Assembly: GCA_004195335.1 (NCBI GenBank) | Contig: SDWK01000942.1 | Coordinates: 1 to 21,108, forward strand | Reading direction: 5' to 3' | Length of the DNA: 21,108 nucleotides | Source of the DNA: Shewanella sp. | GTDB lineage: Bacteria > Pseudomonadota > Gammaproteobacteria > Enterobacterales > Shewanellaceae | Shown: in pieces, positions 13,919 through 21,108 of the stretch | Layout of the letters: each line of letters starts with the position of its first letter | How positions within the stretch are numbered: position 1 is the first letter of the stretch | The notes under the pieces: generated by a model | What the model saw: the letters and a program-made list of their open reading frames with translations, nothing else | Told to the model about the DNA's origin: nothing | The model's database searches: none | Translations under genes and position numbers: made by a program

Positions 13919-14737
13919 TTAATATTGCTCAGCCATCTCTTGAGCGCGGGCGACACAATCATCCATAGCCTTGCTCACCAGTCCTCTGATATTACCAGAT
14001 TCAAAGGCGGCTATCGCCTGAGCTGTTGTGCCTCCTTTAGAGGTGACATTTTCCCTGAGTTGCACGGTGGAAAGCTGCGGATTTTGAATCACCATTTCGG
14101 CGGCTCCCAACGCGGCTTGTTGAACTAAGGCCCTAGCCTTGAGTTCATCCATTCCCGAGTTGGTAGCATTAGCTATCATAGCTTCCATAAACAGGAAGAA
14201 ATACGCTGGAGAGCTGCCAGCTAGGGCGATAACCTGATTGAGCTCTTCCTCTTTTTCTACCCAGACTATCTTGCCACCACTTAACATCAGTTGTTCACAG
14301 AACCGCTTTTGCTGTTCTGTGATATTGTCGCCAGCATATAAGCCCGTCATGCCTACACCAATTTGAGTCGGTGTATTGGGCATAGTACGGATAAGTTTGA
14401 TCTCTTGTCCGAAATAATCGTTATAACGATTAGCGGTTATGCCTGCTGCGATGGTGATGATGAGTTTCTCAGATAGATCTAATGTGCCGAGTTTCTCGCA
14501 TACGGCCTGCATAAAATGAGGTTTCACACTGAGCACGATGACATCAGCTTCTTCAGCCGCTGCCAGGTTATCATGGGAAACTTGAATATTCAGGTCTCGC
14601 TTCAGATCGTTTAATTTACCGACACTAGGATTGGTTGCGTGAATGAGAGCAGGATTATAGCCACTTTTTACTAACCCGCTGGTAATACTGCGGGTCATAT
14701 TTCCCGCCCCGATAAAACACAACTTCTTCTCAACCAT
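13919..14737 (-). CDS. proC: Pyrroline-5-carboxylate reductase ProC
   Basis: A 272-residue enzyme for the last step of proline synthesis, reducing 1-pyrroline-5-carboxylate to proline with NAD(P)H. The N-terminal Rossmann motif is CFIGAGNMTRSITSGL. It also has VLSVKPHFM, TIAAGIT, IRTMPNTPTQIGVGM, and the C-terminal dimerisation/active-site blocks ALAGSSPAYFFLFMEAM, ALGAAEMV and ENVTSKGGTTAQAIAAFE. Length matches the family. It follows yggS by 120 bp and precedes yggT by 43 bp. The yggS-proC-yggT order recurs in pseudomonads and Shewanella and fits a PLP/amino-acid metabolism operon. Confidence 0.97.
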   Translation of the reverse strand: MVEKKLCFIGAGNMTRSITSGLVKSGYNPALIHATNPSVGKLNDLKRDLNIQVSHDNLAAAEEADVIVLSVKPHFMQAVCEKLGTLDLSEKLIITIAAGITANRYNDYFGQEIKLIRTMPNTPTQIGVGMTGLYAGDNITEQQKRFCEQLMLSGGKIVWVEKEEELNQVIALAGSSPAYFFLFMEAMIANATNSGMDELKARALVQQAALGAAEMVIQNPQLSTVQLRENVTSKGGTTAQAIAAFESGNIRGLVSKAMDDCVARAQEMAEQY

Positions 14738-14857
14738 GTGACTTCTCTTATTATCTGTTTAGGACGATTAATTCGTATTTCTTTAATATTTGGGCGTTAA
14801 CCCGATAAAACAAGCCTGATAAGTGAATGAAAGCGTAAAGCTCACATGGGTAATCAC

Positions 14858-15562
14858 TCATGCACTCAAGCTCTTATCTCTTTCACCAAATATCGCACTA
14901 CCAATTCTAACCATAGTTGAGCCATGTGCTACGGCTTGTTCTAAATCATTACTCATCCCCATAGATAGCGTATCAAGGTGAGGGTGGATGGCTTTTAATT
15001 CCAGATATAAATGCTGCAGACGTTGGAATTCCTCTTTGTGCTTACTCTTATCATCTGTTGCCGTTGGAATCGCCATTAATCCACGAAGGGTCAATTTGGG
15101 AAGGGCCTCTATCGTGTTGGCCAGCGCCATAAGCTCTGAAGGGACGATGCCTGACTTACTCTTCTCACCGCTAATGTTTACTTGAATACAGACATTGAGT
15201 GGCGCTAATTCATCTGGGCGTTGGTCATTCAGGCGCAATGCTATTTTATCTCTACATAGGGTATGCATCCAATCAAAAAGCCCCGCAACGACTTTCGTCT
15301 TATTGGATTGCAGGGGACCGATAAAGTGCCATTGAATTTCAGGGCAAATAGACTTTAGCTCTTTTACCTTAGACTCCCCCTCCTGGACATAGTTTTCACC
15401 AAAAAGTCTCTGACCAGCAGCATAGGCCGCTATAATGTCTATATTAGGTTTCGTTTTACTCACCGCGAGTAACTGAATTTCATCGGCATTTCTTGATGAA
15501 AACTTTGCCGCTTGGGTAATTCGATGCTGGGCGTTAGCCAGCCTGTCTGCTATTGTTGTCAT
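14858..15562 (-). CDS. yggS: YggS/PLPBP pyridoxal-phosphate homeostasis protein
   Basis: A 234-residue PLP-binding protein with an alanine-racemase-like TIM-barrel fold. It regulates vitamin B6 and amino-acid homeostasis and has no known enzymatic reaction. With the start at ATG 15562 the PLP Schiff-base lysine is Lys36 in LLAVSKTKPN, identical to E. coli numbering, which supports this start over an in-frame ATG 33 nt upstream. Other blocks are FGENYVQEG, WHFIGPLQSNKTK, CIQVNISGEKSKSGI, LRGLMAIP, LSMGMSNDLEQAVAHGSTMVRIGSAIFG. It is transcribed away from pilT, with only 36 bp between the two starts, and leads the proC-yggT-yggU series. No clear Shine-Dalgarno is visible. Confidence 0.95.
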   Translation of the reverse strand: MTTIADRLANAQHRITQAAKFSSRNADEIQLLAVSKTKPNIDIIAAYAAGQRLFGENYVQEGESKVKELKSICPEIQWHFIGPLQSNKTKVVAGLFDWMHTLCRDKIALRLNDQRPDELAPLNVCIQVNISGEKSKSGIVPSELMALANTIEALPKLTLRGLMAIPTATDDKSKHKEEFQRLQHLYLELKAIHPHLDTLSMGMSNDLEQAVAHGSTMVRIGSAIFGERDKSLSA

Positions 15563-15598
15563 GATGTAAGTTTTTTGATTGGATGGATGTCCCATACT

Positions 15599-16633
15599 AT
15601 GGAAATCACAGAGTTACTTGCCTTTAGTGTAAAGCACAAAGCGTCAGATCTACACATTTCAGCAGGCGTTTCGCCTATGATACGTGTTGATGGCGAAGTC
15701 AGAAAGATTAATTTACCCGCTTTAGATCATCAAGGTGTTCATGGACTCGTCTATGACATCATGAATGATAAGCAACGTAAAGATTATGAAGAACATTTAG
15801 AGATAGATTTCTCATTTGAAGTCCCAAATCTAGCCCGTTTTCGTGTTAACGCCTTTAACCAGTCCCGTGGTGCAGCGGCTGTGTTTCGTACCATTCCCAG
15901 TGATATTTTAAGCCTTGAACAACTTGGCGCGCCGGAGGATTTTAAGAAAATCTCGAGCTTTCCACGAGGTTTGGTATTAGTAACGGGGCCAACAGGTTCA
16001 GGTAAAAGTACAACTTTAGCTGCCATGATTGATTATATTAATGATAGTCGTCACGAGCATATTCTGACCATCGAAGACCCGATAGAATTCGTTCACCAAA
16101 ACAAACAATGCCTGATTAACCAGCGTGAAGTTCACCGTCATACTCACAGCTTTAATGCTGCTTTACGTAGTGCCTTGCGTGAAGATCCCGATGTGATTCT
16201 GGTTGGTGAGATGCGAGATCTCGAAACCATACGTCTTGCGATGACCGCGGCTGAAACTGGCCACTTGGTTTTCGGTACCTTGCACACCACATCGGCGGCT
16301 AAAACCATTGACCGTATTGTGGATGTATTCCCTGAAGGGGAAAAAGGCATGGTGCGAACCATGTTATCTGAATCTCTGCAGGCAGTAATTTCGCAGACCC
16401 TGATTAAGAAGGTCGGTGGCGGCCGTGTCGCAGCTCACGAGATCATGATGGGAACCCCCGCGATTCGTAACCTTATCCGAGAAGACAAAGTCGCTCAGAT
16501 GTATTCGGCGATTCAAACGGGTATGGCTCATGGTATGCAGACCTTAGATCAATGTTTGCAGAATCTGGTCAATCGCGGTCAAATTACTCGTGAAGATGCA
16601 CAACATAAGAGTGCAACCAAGCAAACTTTTTAA
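15599..16633 (+). CDS. pilT: PilT, type IV pilus retraction ATPase
   Basis: A 344-residue cytoplasmic hexameric ATPase that powers type IV pilus retraction (twitching motility, DNA uptake). Domains: N-terminal PAS-like region (ASDLHISAGVSPMIRVDGEV), Walker A GPTGSGKS (130-137), Asp box LTIEDPIEFVH, Walker B region DPDVILVGEMRD, His box ETGHLVFGTLHT, and the C-terminal AIRNLIRE motif required for retraction in Pseudomonas. All key residues are present. I chose ATG 15599 because MEITELLAFSVKHKASDLH is the canonical N-terminus; upstream in-frame codons fall inside yggS. It is divergent from yggS, as in Pseudomonas aeruginosa, and followed 26 bp later by pilU. The promoter must lie mostly within the yggS coding sequence. 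Confidence 0.97.
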   Translation: MEITELLAFSVKHKASDLHISAGVSPMIRVDGEVRKINLPALDHQGVHGLVYDIMNDKQRKDYEEHLEIDFSFEVPNLARFRVNAFNQSRGAAAVFRTIPSDILSLEQLGAPEDFKKISSFPRGLVLVTGPTGSGKSTTLAAMIDYINDSRHEHILTIEDPIEFVHQNKQCLINQREVHRHTHSFNAALRSALREDPDVILVGEMRDLETIRLAMTAAETGHLVFGTLHTTSAAKTIDRIVDVFPEGEKGMVRTMLSESLQAVISQTLIKKVGGGRVAAHEIMMGTPAIRNLIREDKVAQMYSAIQTGMAHGMQTLDQCLQNLVNRGQITREDAQHKSATKQTF

Positions 16634-16659
16634 TATCACCTAGGTTTTAAGGCTTTATT

Positions 16660-17772
16660 ATGGATGTTCTTCCCTTCTTAAAGGTAATAGTGGAGCGTAA
16701 AGCATCGGATCTATTTATCACCGCGGGTTTTCCACCTAGCGCAAAAATTGATGGTGAACTGAGACCCTTAAGTGAGAGCTCATTTACCCCTGCTCAGGCG
16801 CTGGACTTTGTTGAGTCTTTGATGACGGATGTGCAGAAAACAGAGTTTCATGAGAGTCGAGAGTGTAATTTTGCTTTTGCAGCAAAAGACCTGGGCCGTT
16901 TTCGTGTCAGTGCCTTCTGGCAAAGGGAGGCGCCTGGCTGTGTTATGCGCCGGATTGAAACTAAGATCCCGGAAATGGACGATCTTAAGCTTCCTCCTAT
17001 TTTGAAAGATTTGGTGATGAGTAAGCGTGGCTTGATCATCATGGTTGGTGGTACGGGAACAGGTAAGTCGACCTCATTAGCTGCGCTGGTAGGGTATCGA
17101 AATGCAAACTCTCGGGGTCATATTCTGACTATTGAGGATCCCGTAGAGTTCGTACATGACCACCGTAAGAGTATTATTACTCAACGAGAAGTCGGTATCG
17201 ATACTGAGTCATTCGATGCAGCGCTTAAAAGTTCGCTTCGTCAGGCTCCGGATGTGATCTTAATTGGTGAGATCCGAAGCCAGGAGACGATGGAATTTGC
17301 GCTTTCATTTGCAGAAACTGGTCACCTGTGTATGGCTACCTTGCACGCCAACAACGCAAACCAGGCGCTGGACCGTATCATGCACTTAGTGCCGGAGAGT
17401 AAGCACCAACAGTTGTTGTTTGACCTTTCTTTAAATTTACGAGGAATTGTTGCCCAGCAGTTGGTTCCCAAAGCTGATGGTACCGGTCGATGTGCTGCTA
17501 TTGAAATTTTGATAAACACGCCCAGAATCGGAAGCTTGATTGCAAAAAATGAACTGCACTTGCTTAAAGAGACGATGGCCAAGTCTAACGAGCAGGGCAT
17601 GCAGACGTTCGACCAAGCGTTACTCAATCTCTATGCTGAAGGAGAGATAAGCTACGCCGATGCGCTCCACCATGCTGATTCACCTAATGATCTTCGTTTG
17701 ATGATTAAGCTTCAAGGCTCTGACTCCTCTGGCTCGGGCTTTATGGAAGGGGTCACACTGGATATGGATTAA
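16660..17772 (+). CDS. pilU: PilU, type IV pilus retraction accessory ATPase
   Basis: A 370-residue PilT-like ATPase that works with PilT to boost retraction force. It shares the layout: ASDLFITAGFPPSAKIDGEL, Walker A GGTGTGKST (130-138), LTIEDPVEFVHDH, Walker B region APDVILIGEIRS, His box ETGHLCMATLHA. The longer C-terminal tail ending in a Ser/Gly-rich GSDSSGSGFMEG segment is typical of PilU. TAAGG about 7 nt before ATG is a good Shine-Dalgarno. It is 26 bp downstream of pilT, so they form one operon, closed by a terminator about 50 bp beyond the stop. Confidence 0.95.
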   Translation: MDVLPFLKVIVERKASDLFITAGFPPSAKIDGELRPLSESSFTPAQALDFVESLMTDVQKTEFHESRECNFAFAAKDLGRFRVSAFWQREAPGCVMRRIETKIPEMDDLKLPPILKDLVMSKRGLIIMVGGTGTGKSTSLAALVGYRNANSRGHILTIEDPVEFVHDHRKSIITQREVGIDTESFDAALKSSLRQAPDVILIGEIRSQETMEFALSFAETGHLCMATLHANNANQALDRIMHLVPESKHQQLLFDLSLNLRGIVAQQLVPKADGTGRCAAIEILINTPRIGSLIAKNELHLLKETMAKSNEQGMQTFDQALLNLYAEGEISYADALHHADSPNDLRLMIKLQGSDSSGSGFMEGVTLDMD

Positions 17773-17825
17773 TCATTCATCATTTGTGTCTATGATCTGA
17801 AATCTCAATGCTAACGTATTGAGGA

Positions 17826-17876
17826 TGGTTGAATATAAGAGCTCTTGTGATGATGACAAGGGCTTTTTATCAACCA
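17826..17876 (+). terminator. Rho-independent terminator after pilTU
   Basis: AGCTCTTGT at 17840-17848 pairs with ACAAGGGCT at 17856-17864 (one G-U pair) around GATGATG, followed by T5. An outer stem TGGTTGA (17826-17832) with TCAACCA (17870-17876) encloses it. Confidence 0.82.
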
Positions 17877-17961
17877 TAAAGCGGTTTGAAAAAATGCCTT
17901 AACGTATTGATTCAATGTGTGGTGTAATAACCGGAGACGGTTCGTATTTAAAGAGGCTAGT

Positions 17962-18999
17962 TTGGCAAAATTCTCAGGTTTAACTCAAGATGTTGGACAT
18001 ACTAAACGCGGAAAAACAGGAGTGTTACTGGTAAACCTAGGAACACCCGATGCACCAACTGCATCGGCAGTCAGGCGTTATCTCGCCGAATTTCTTTCAG
18101 ATCCCAGAGTCGTGGAGATACCCAAACTCTTGTGGATGCTGATATTACACGGGATTATTTTACGTACCCGGCCTGCAAAGAGTGCAGCTTTATATCAACA
18201 AGTATGGACTGAAAATGGTTCGCCATTGATGGATATAACTCGCAGACAGACTGAAAAATTAGCGGAATACTTTAAAGATAATACTACTGACAATAGCCCA
18301 AATGAGACTCCTGATATTTCTGTTGAGTTTTGTATGCGATATGGTCAGCCATCTGTTTCAGATACCTTGAAGCGAATGCATAATGACGGTATTGATAAGA
18401 TGGTGGTTTTGCCTCTATATCCGCAATACGCGGCGCCGACAACGGCCTCAGCATTTGATGCGATAGCCAAAGAGTTAATGAGCTGGCGTTATCTGCCTTC
18501 TTTACACTTTATCAATACTTACCATGATAATCCCGACTTTATCTATGCCTTAGCTGAGTCGATAAAACGAGATTTTTCAGCCAATGGTCAGCCGCAAAAA
18601 TTAGTTCTGTCCTATCATGGAATGCCTGAGCGCAATCTACATCTGGGTGATCCTTACTATTGCTTCTGCATGCAGACAACTAAGCTGGTGGTTGAGCTGT
18701 TAGGTTTAACGAAAGATCAATATATTGCGACTTTTCAATCTCGTTTCGGAAAGGCTAAATGGCTCACTCCTTATACAGATGCCACTATGGCGTCCTTACC
18801 AGAACAAGATGTGAAGGATATCGCCGTGGTGTGTCCTGCTTTCAGTGCCGATTGTTTAGAGACTTTGGAGGAGATCGCTGAAGAGAATAGGCTCATCTTC
18901 GAAGAGGCGGGTGGACAGAAATATCGTTATATTCCAGCGCTGAATGATGATGAATTACACATTAAGATGATGGCCAATATTGTTAAACCTTATCTTTAA
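17962..18999 (+). CDS. hemH: Ferrochelatase HemH
   Basis: A 345-residue enzyme inserting Fe(II) into protoporphyrin IX, the final heme step. Key segments: GVLLVNLGTPDAPTASAVRRYLAEFLSDPRV (residues ~20-50, N-terminal signature), ENGSPL, VLPLYPQYAAPTTAS, and the catalytic His in LSYHGMPERN. Also present are YCFCMQTT, FQSRFGKAKWLTPYTD and VVCPAFSADCLETLEEIAEE, all family hallmarks. The frame opens at a GTG at 17917, but AGAGG at 17952-17956 sits 5 nt before an in-frame TTG at 17962. A TTG start giving (M)AKFSGLTQD is therefore preferred; no in-frame ATG is available before the conserved core. The gene lies between two terminators, so it is probably monocistronic. Together with hemW it gives the window two heme-related genes. 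Confidence 0.95.
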   Translation: MAKFSGLTQDVGHTKRGKTGVLLVNLGTPDAPTASAVRRYLAEFLSDPRVVEIPKLLWMLILHGIILRTRPAKSAALYQQVWTENGSPLMDITRRQTEKLAEYFKDNTTDNSPNETPDISVEFCMRYGQPSVSDTLKRMHNDGIDKMVVLPLYPQYAAPTTASAFDAIAKELMSWRYLPSLHFINTYHDNPDFIYALAESIKRDFSANGQPQKLVLSYHGMPERNLHLGDPYYCFCMQTTKLVVELLGLTKDQYIATFQSRFGKAKWLTPYTDATMASLPEQDVKDIAVVCPAFSADCLETLEEIAEENRLIFEEAGGQKYRYIPALNDDELHIKMMANIVKPYL

Positions 19000-19015
19000 A
19001 TAAAGAGCGGTGTAT

Positions 19016-19041
19016 AAAAAGGGAGCTCAAGCTCCCTTTTT
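19016..19041. terminator. Bidirectional terminator between hemH and ruvX
   Basis: AAAAAGGGAGC and GCTCCCTTTTT form an 11-bp stem around TCAA, with T5 after it on both strands. It separates convergent hemH and ruvX. Confidence 0.93.
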
Positions 19042-19062
19042 AATGTCGATTCTATTGCACAT

Positions 19063-19482
19063 TTAGTACAAGTTTTCGAAATAGCTTTCGATGATTAATA
19101 CTGCCGACATGGCATCGACTTGTCCCTTAGTTAGCGCTTTGTAGCCGCCCATTTCAAACAGTCTGGCTTTAGCATCGGCGGTAGTAAGACGTTCATCTTG
19201 AGTGGCTATCTTGATCCCAAACCGACCATTAATGCGATTGGCAAACTTCTTGGCTCTCTGTGTCATCTCCTGCTCTGAGCCATCCATGTTGAGTGGTAGG
19301 CCTACAACGACCAGATCTGGCTTCCACTCTTCTATCAGTAAGCCTATCTCCTCCCATTTAGGGATCCCATCGACAGCCTTAATCGACAACAGGGGGTTGG
19401 CGCTGCCTGTGAGCGATTGTCCTATGGCGATGCCAATACTCTTAGTGCCGTAATCGAAGCCTAATACCGTTATTGAACTCAT
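19063..19482 (-). CDS. ruvX: RuvX (YqgF), RNase H-fold nuclease / putative Holliday junction resolvase
   Basis: A 139-residue essential RNase H-fold nuclease, annotated as a pre-16S rRNA nuclease and putative Holliday junction resolvase. Segments: [15 protein letters not shown] with metal-ligand Asp10, [37 protein letters not shown], and C-terminal [14 protein letters not shown] with the last acidic ligands. Length equals that of E. coli YqgF. It is downstream of yqgE on the same strand, the conserved yqgE-ruvX pair, across a 136-bp gap that contains the duplicated yqgE tail. A terminator follows. Confidence 0.95.
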   Translation of the reverse strand: MSSITVLGFDYGTKSIGIAIGQSLTGSANPLLSIKAVDGIPKWEEIGLLIEEWKPDLVVVGLPLNMDGSEQEMTQRAKKFANRINGRFGIKIATQDERLTTADAKARLFEMGGYKALTKGQVDAMSAVLIIESYFENLY

Positions 19483-19566
19483 AAATAACTTCTTAATAAA
19501 TTGTTGGAATATGACTTTTAGCGCATCTAATCCAAGTCAGGGTAGTTGCTCAAAGCCTAACTTGTA

Positions 19567-19664
19567 TACGCGTGGCCTGTTTGGTTAGACAGTTGCCATA
19601 TATCGAATCCTGACGTAATTACGCGTGGCCTGTTTGGTTAGACAGTTGACATATATCGAAACCT
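19567..19664. repeat. Tandem duplication of the 3' end of yqgE
   Basis: A 45-nt sequence at 19567-19611 recurs at 19620-19664 with 43 of 45 matches (differences at 19596/19649 and 19607/19660), separated by 8 nt. The right copy encodes the C-terminal tail of YqgE ([14 protein letters not shown]). The left copy, outside the gene, encodes the same tail with Trp in place of the Cys and has lost the stop codon (TAA replaced by TAT). Confidence 0.95.
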
Positions 19665-20179
19665 AAGGATTCGGTGGCTTGCTGCCACCGATCTTCATAT
19701 TCAGTAGAAAATAGCAGTTCAGCTGTGGCAGGAATAGATAGCCAGGTATTCTCAGCCAGTTCCTGTTCAAGTTGATCCTTTCTCCATCCAGCATAACCCA
19801 GCGCGACGATGAACTGCTCGGGCGCGGTACTACTGCCTAAAGCCGACAATACATCTCTCGATGTGGTCAGCATAAGCTCATCAGTGAGTGATTGGCTGTT
19901 GTTCCACGTTGATTGAGGCGTGTGAAGTACAAACCCTCTTTCGGGCGTTACCGGCCCCCCAATGAGTACTTTAGAACCTAAAGAAGTGATAAGTTCAGGC
20001 TCATCTTTAAGTTGCATCTGGAGCAGGAGCTCATTTACTTCGATGCCTATGGGACGATTTATCATAATTCCCATCGCCCCTTTTTTATCGTGCTCACAGA
20101 TGTAGATCACCGAACGTTCAAAAAAAGTGTCGTGAAGTGAGGGCATAGCGATTAAAAAGTGATTCTGTAAACTTTCCAT
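19619..20179 (-). CDS. yqgE: YqgE / UPF0301 (AlgH) family protein
   Basis: A 186-residue cytoplasmic protein of the UPF0301 family (AlgH in Pseudomonas). Family segments: [53 protein letters not shown], and [22 protein letters not shown]. The biochemical role is unresolved; AlgH has been implicated in alginate regulation and possible nucleic-acid association. GGAG lies 6 nt before ATG. The C-terminal 15 residues lie in the right copy of a 45-nt tandem duplication; the extra copy downstream keeps a Trp where this gene has Cys in the tail. ruvX follows on the same strand. gshB, the usual upstream neighbour in E. coli, is absent here. Confidence 0.94.
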   Translation of the reverse strand: MESLQNHFLIAMPSLHDTFFERSVIYICEHDKKGAMGIMINRPIGIEVNELLLQMQLKDEPELITSLGSKVLIGGPVTPERGFVLHTPQSTWNNSQSLTDELMLTTSRDVLSALGSSTAPEQFIVALGYAGWRKDQLEQELAENTWLSIPATAELLFSTEYEDRWQQATESLGFDICQLSNQTGHA

Positions 20180-20225
20180 TGGTACTCCACTAAGGGAAAT
20201 CGGTTAGCTATGTCGAATATGGCTG

Positions 20226-20555
20226 TTAACCGCCTGCTAATTTCACCTTGTAATTGAGCTTCTCTAACAGAGTTTTTAATTGTGCCCTATTATCCGTTTG
20301 AACCTCTATATTGAACTCTTTTACAGTACCGCCGCAACCACACTGTTTTTTTAATTTTTGGGCTAAAGCTTTTAGCTCTTTCTCATTTAATCCAAGGCCT
20401 TTAATGATAGAGACCCCTTTACCTTTTCGGCCTTTACTATCTTGATGGATCCTAACGAACCCATCGCCAGCAGGCGTTTCTTTAGTTTCAATTTCCGGCG
20501 AGATCCTGCCAATATCTGTACTATAAACAAGAGAAACATTTGGGTCTTTTTTCAT
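20226..20555 (-). CDS. yciH: YciH, SUI1/eIF1-like translation factor
   Basis: A 109-residue bacterial SUI1/eIF1 homologue, predicted to act on translation initiation fidelity at the 30S subunit. Segments: SLVYSTDIGRI near the N-terminus, DGFVRIHQDSKGRKGKGVSIIKG, LKALAQKLKKQCGCGGTVKE with the conserved CGCGGTVK, and terminal LEKLNYKVKLAGG. The frame stays open to an ATG at 20648, but the extra 31 residues are hydrophobic and unlike the family. ATG 20555 gives the normal length of about 108. No strong Shine-Dalgarno precedes either start. It is 46 bp upstream of yqgE on the same strand; a weak terminator-like hairpin on its 5' side suggests its own promoter. Confidence 0.92.
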   Translation of the reverse strand: MKKDPNVSLVYSTDIGRISPEIETKETPAGDGFVRIHQDSKGRKGKGVSIIKGLGLNEKELKALAQKLKKQCGCGGTVKEFNIEVQTDNRAQLKTLLEKLNYKVKLAGG

Positions 20556-20636
20556 GAATGCGTCATTAATTAGCGATGATAAGCCGAGTCTAACAAATTG
20601 AAGAATGTTGTGGGAGTTTTTACTGAAAGCATAAAT

Positions 20637-20660
20637 AAAAAAGACCACACTCAGATGGTC
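20637..20660 (-). terminator. Weak terminator-like hairpin upstream of yciH
   Basis: On the minus strand GACCA and TGGTC (20656-20660 with 20643-20647) form a 5-bp stem with an 8-nt loop, followed by six T. It would end transcripts from the small membrane-protein gene. The stem is short, so confidence is low. Confidence 0.4.
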
Positions 20661-20785
20661 AATGGATTGTATATCAATTCATTGCAGGGAAATAAATAAA
20701 CATCAATTTTTGAAATTGCATCAAGCAGACACAAGAGGTCGTGAAGTTTGCAAAAAAGTTTCAATAATGAGTTTTCAACAAAGAG

Positions 20786-21103
20786 TTAAATTGCCTGTAC
20801 GACTCCAATTATGAGCGAGACGGCGGTAAGGGCTGCACAGGGAATGATGAATTTATGAAGTTTTGGCAGTGCTATTGAGCAAGCTGTCAGCACAAAGCCT
20901 ATAGAGGCGGCGCCATAACTATTTGTGTCTCCGCTGAGCAGAGAGAACATCAGCCAGGCCAATACACCGACGGGTAATATTAATAAACTGAAGTGGCCAA
21001 AGTTGACCTTATTAGAATCATTCTTTGATTGGGCAGTGATCTTAACCGGGGCGAACATGTATATTGCGGTCGAGATTAGAAAGGCGCTGATAAACCAAAG
21101 CAT
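20786..21103 (-). CDS. Small multi-spanning membrane protein, unrecognised
   Basis: A 105-residue hydrophobic protein that I do not recognise. Four transmembrane segments are visible, near residues 2-18 (FISAFLISTAIYMF), 39-57 (LLILPVGVLAWLMFSLL), 64-79 (AASIGFVLTACSIAL) and 86-104 (IIPCAALTAVSLIIGVVQ). A polar loop with Lys, Asn and Ser (residues 22-37) lies between the first two. No catalytic motif is visible. ATG at 21103 is 5 bp from the window edge, so its ribosome binding site and any upstream gene are not seen and a longer form is possible. It reads toward yciH, 230 bp away, with a weak hairpin between. Confidence 0.65.
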   Translation of the reverse strand: MLWFISAFLISTAIYMFAPVKITAQSKNDSNKVNFGHFSLLILPVGVLAWLMFSLLSGDTNSYGAASIGFVLTACSIALPKLHKFIIPCAALTAVSLIIGVVQAI

Positions 21104-21108
21104 AGTAA

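Noticed and set aside
13523..14128. Plus-strand frames opposite yggT and proC
   Set aside because: They are shadows of conserved minus-strand genes with no independent start signals or recognisable domain.
15512..15598. 29-residue upstream extension of PilT
   Set aside because: It overlaps yggS on the opposite strand, is Cys-rich and unlike any PilT N-terminus, while ATG 15599 gives the canonical start.
20556..20648. 31-residue N-terminal extension of YciH
   Set aside because: The extra residues are hydrophobic and unlike the family, and the shorter form has the normal SUI1/YciH length.

Overview
The window is a stretch of gammaproteobacterial chromosome, most likely from a Shewanella species. 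That assignment is an inference from gene order (yggS-proC next to pilT-pilU, ferrochelatase nearby), protein character and AT-leaning intergenic DNA; no database was searched. Almost everything is housekeeping: heme metabolism, DNA and nucleotide repair, tRNA modification, twitching-motility ATPases, PLP homeostasis and several conserved small ygg genes. Bases 1-19 are not biological: they match the Tn5/Nextera mosaic-end adapter, so the contig starts with untrimmed adapter.

Left part (1-7.8 kb): a cytochrome b561 gene and yceI (plus strand) converge on mutY-yggX (minus strand), with a terminator and a cluster of short direct repeats between them. A 286-bp MITE-like element with imperfect terminal inverted repeats ends three bases upstream of the mutY start codon. 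Divergent from mutY run trmB, yggL, a glutaminase overlapping yggL, and a yggN-like periplasmic protein. A LysR-type regulator follows; it appears to have an in-frame deletion of about 45 residues in its effector domain.

Middle (7.8-15.6 kb): a 676-bp stretch without a convincing gene carries three plus-strand intrinsic terminators, a perfect 12-bp-arm palindrome and other hairpins. It is followed by a long minus-strand series. In transcription order this is yggS, proC, yggT, yggU, DUF4426, then a terminator, then rdgB, hemW and a secreted DUF885 metallopeptidase-like protein.

Right part (15.6-21.1 kb): pilT and pilU (plus strand) diverge from yggS across only 36 bp and end at a terminator. 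Next is hemH, probably starting at TTG. Then, on the minus strand, come ruvX, yqgE, a SUI1/YciH translation factor and a small unrecognised membrane protein. The 3' end of yqgE is tandemly duplicated.

The arrangement follows the E. coli ygg block (yqgE-ruvX-yggR-yggS-yggT-yggU-rdgB-hemW-yggM-ansB-yggN-yggL-trmB-mutY-yggX, from general knowledge), with proC, pilU, hemH, DUF4426, DUF885, the LysR gene and glutaminase added. I found no convincing new multi-gene system, defence island, CRISPR array, tRNA or rRNA. The points worth a second look are the MITE at mutY, the damaged LysR gene, the yqgE tail duplication and the terminator-rich non-coding interval.
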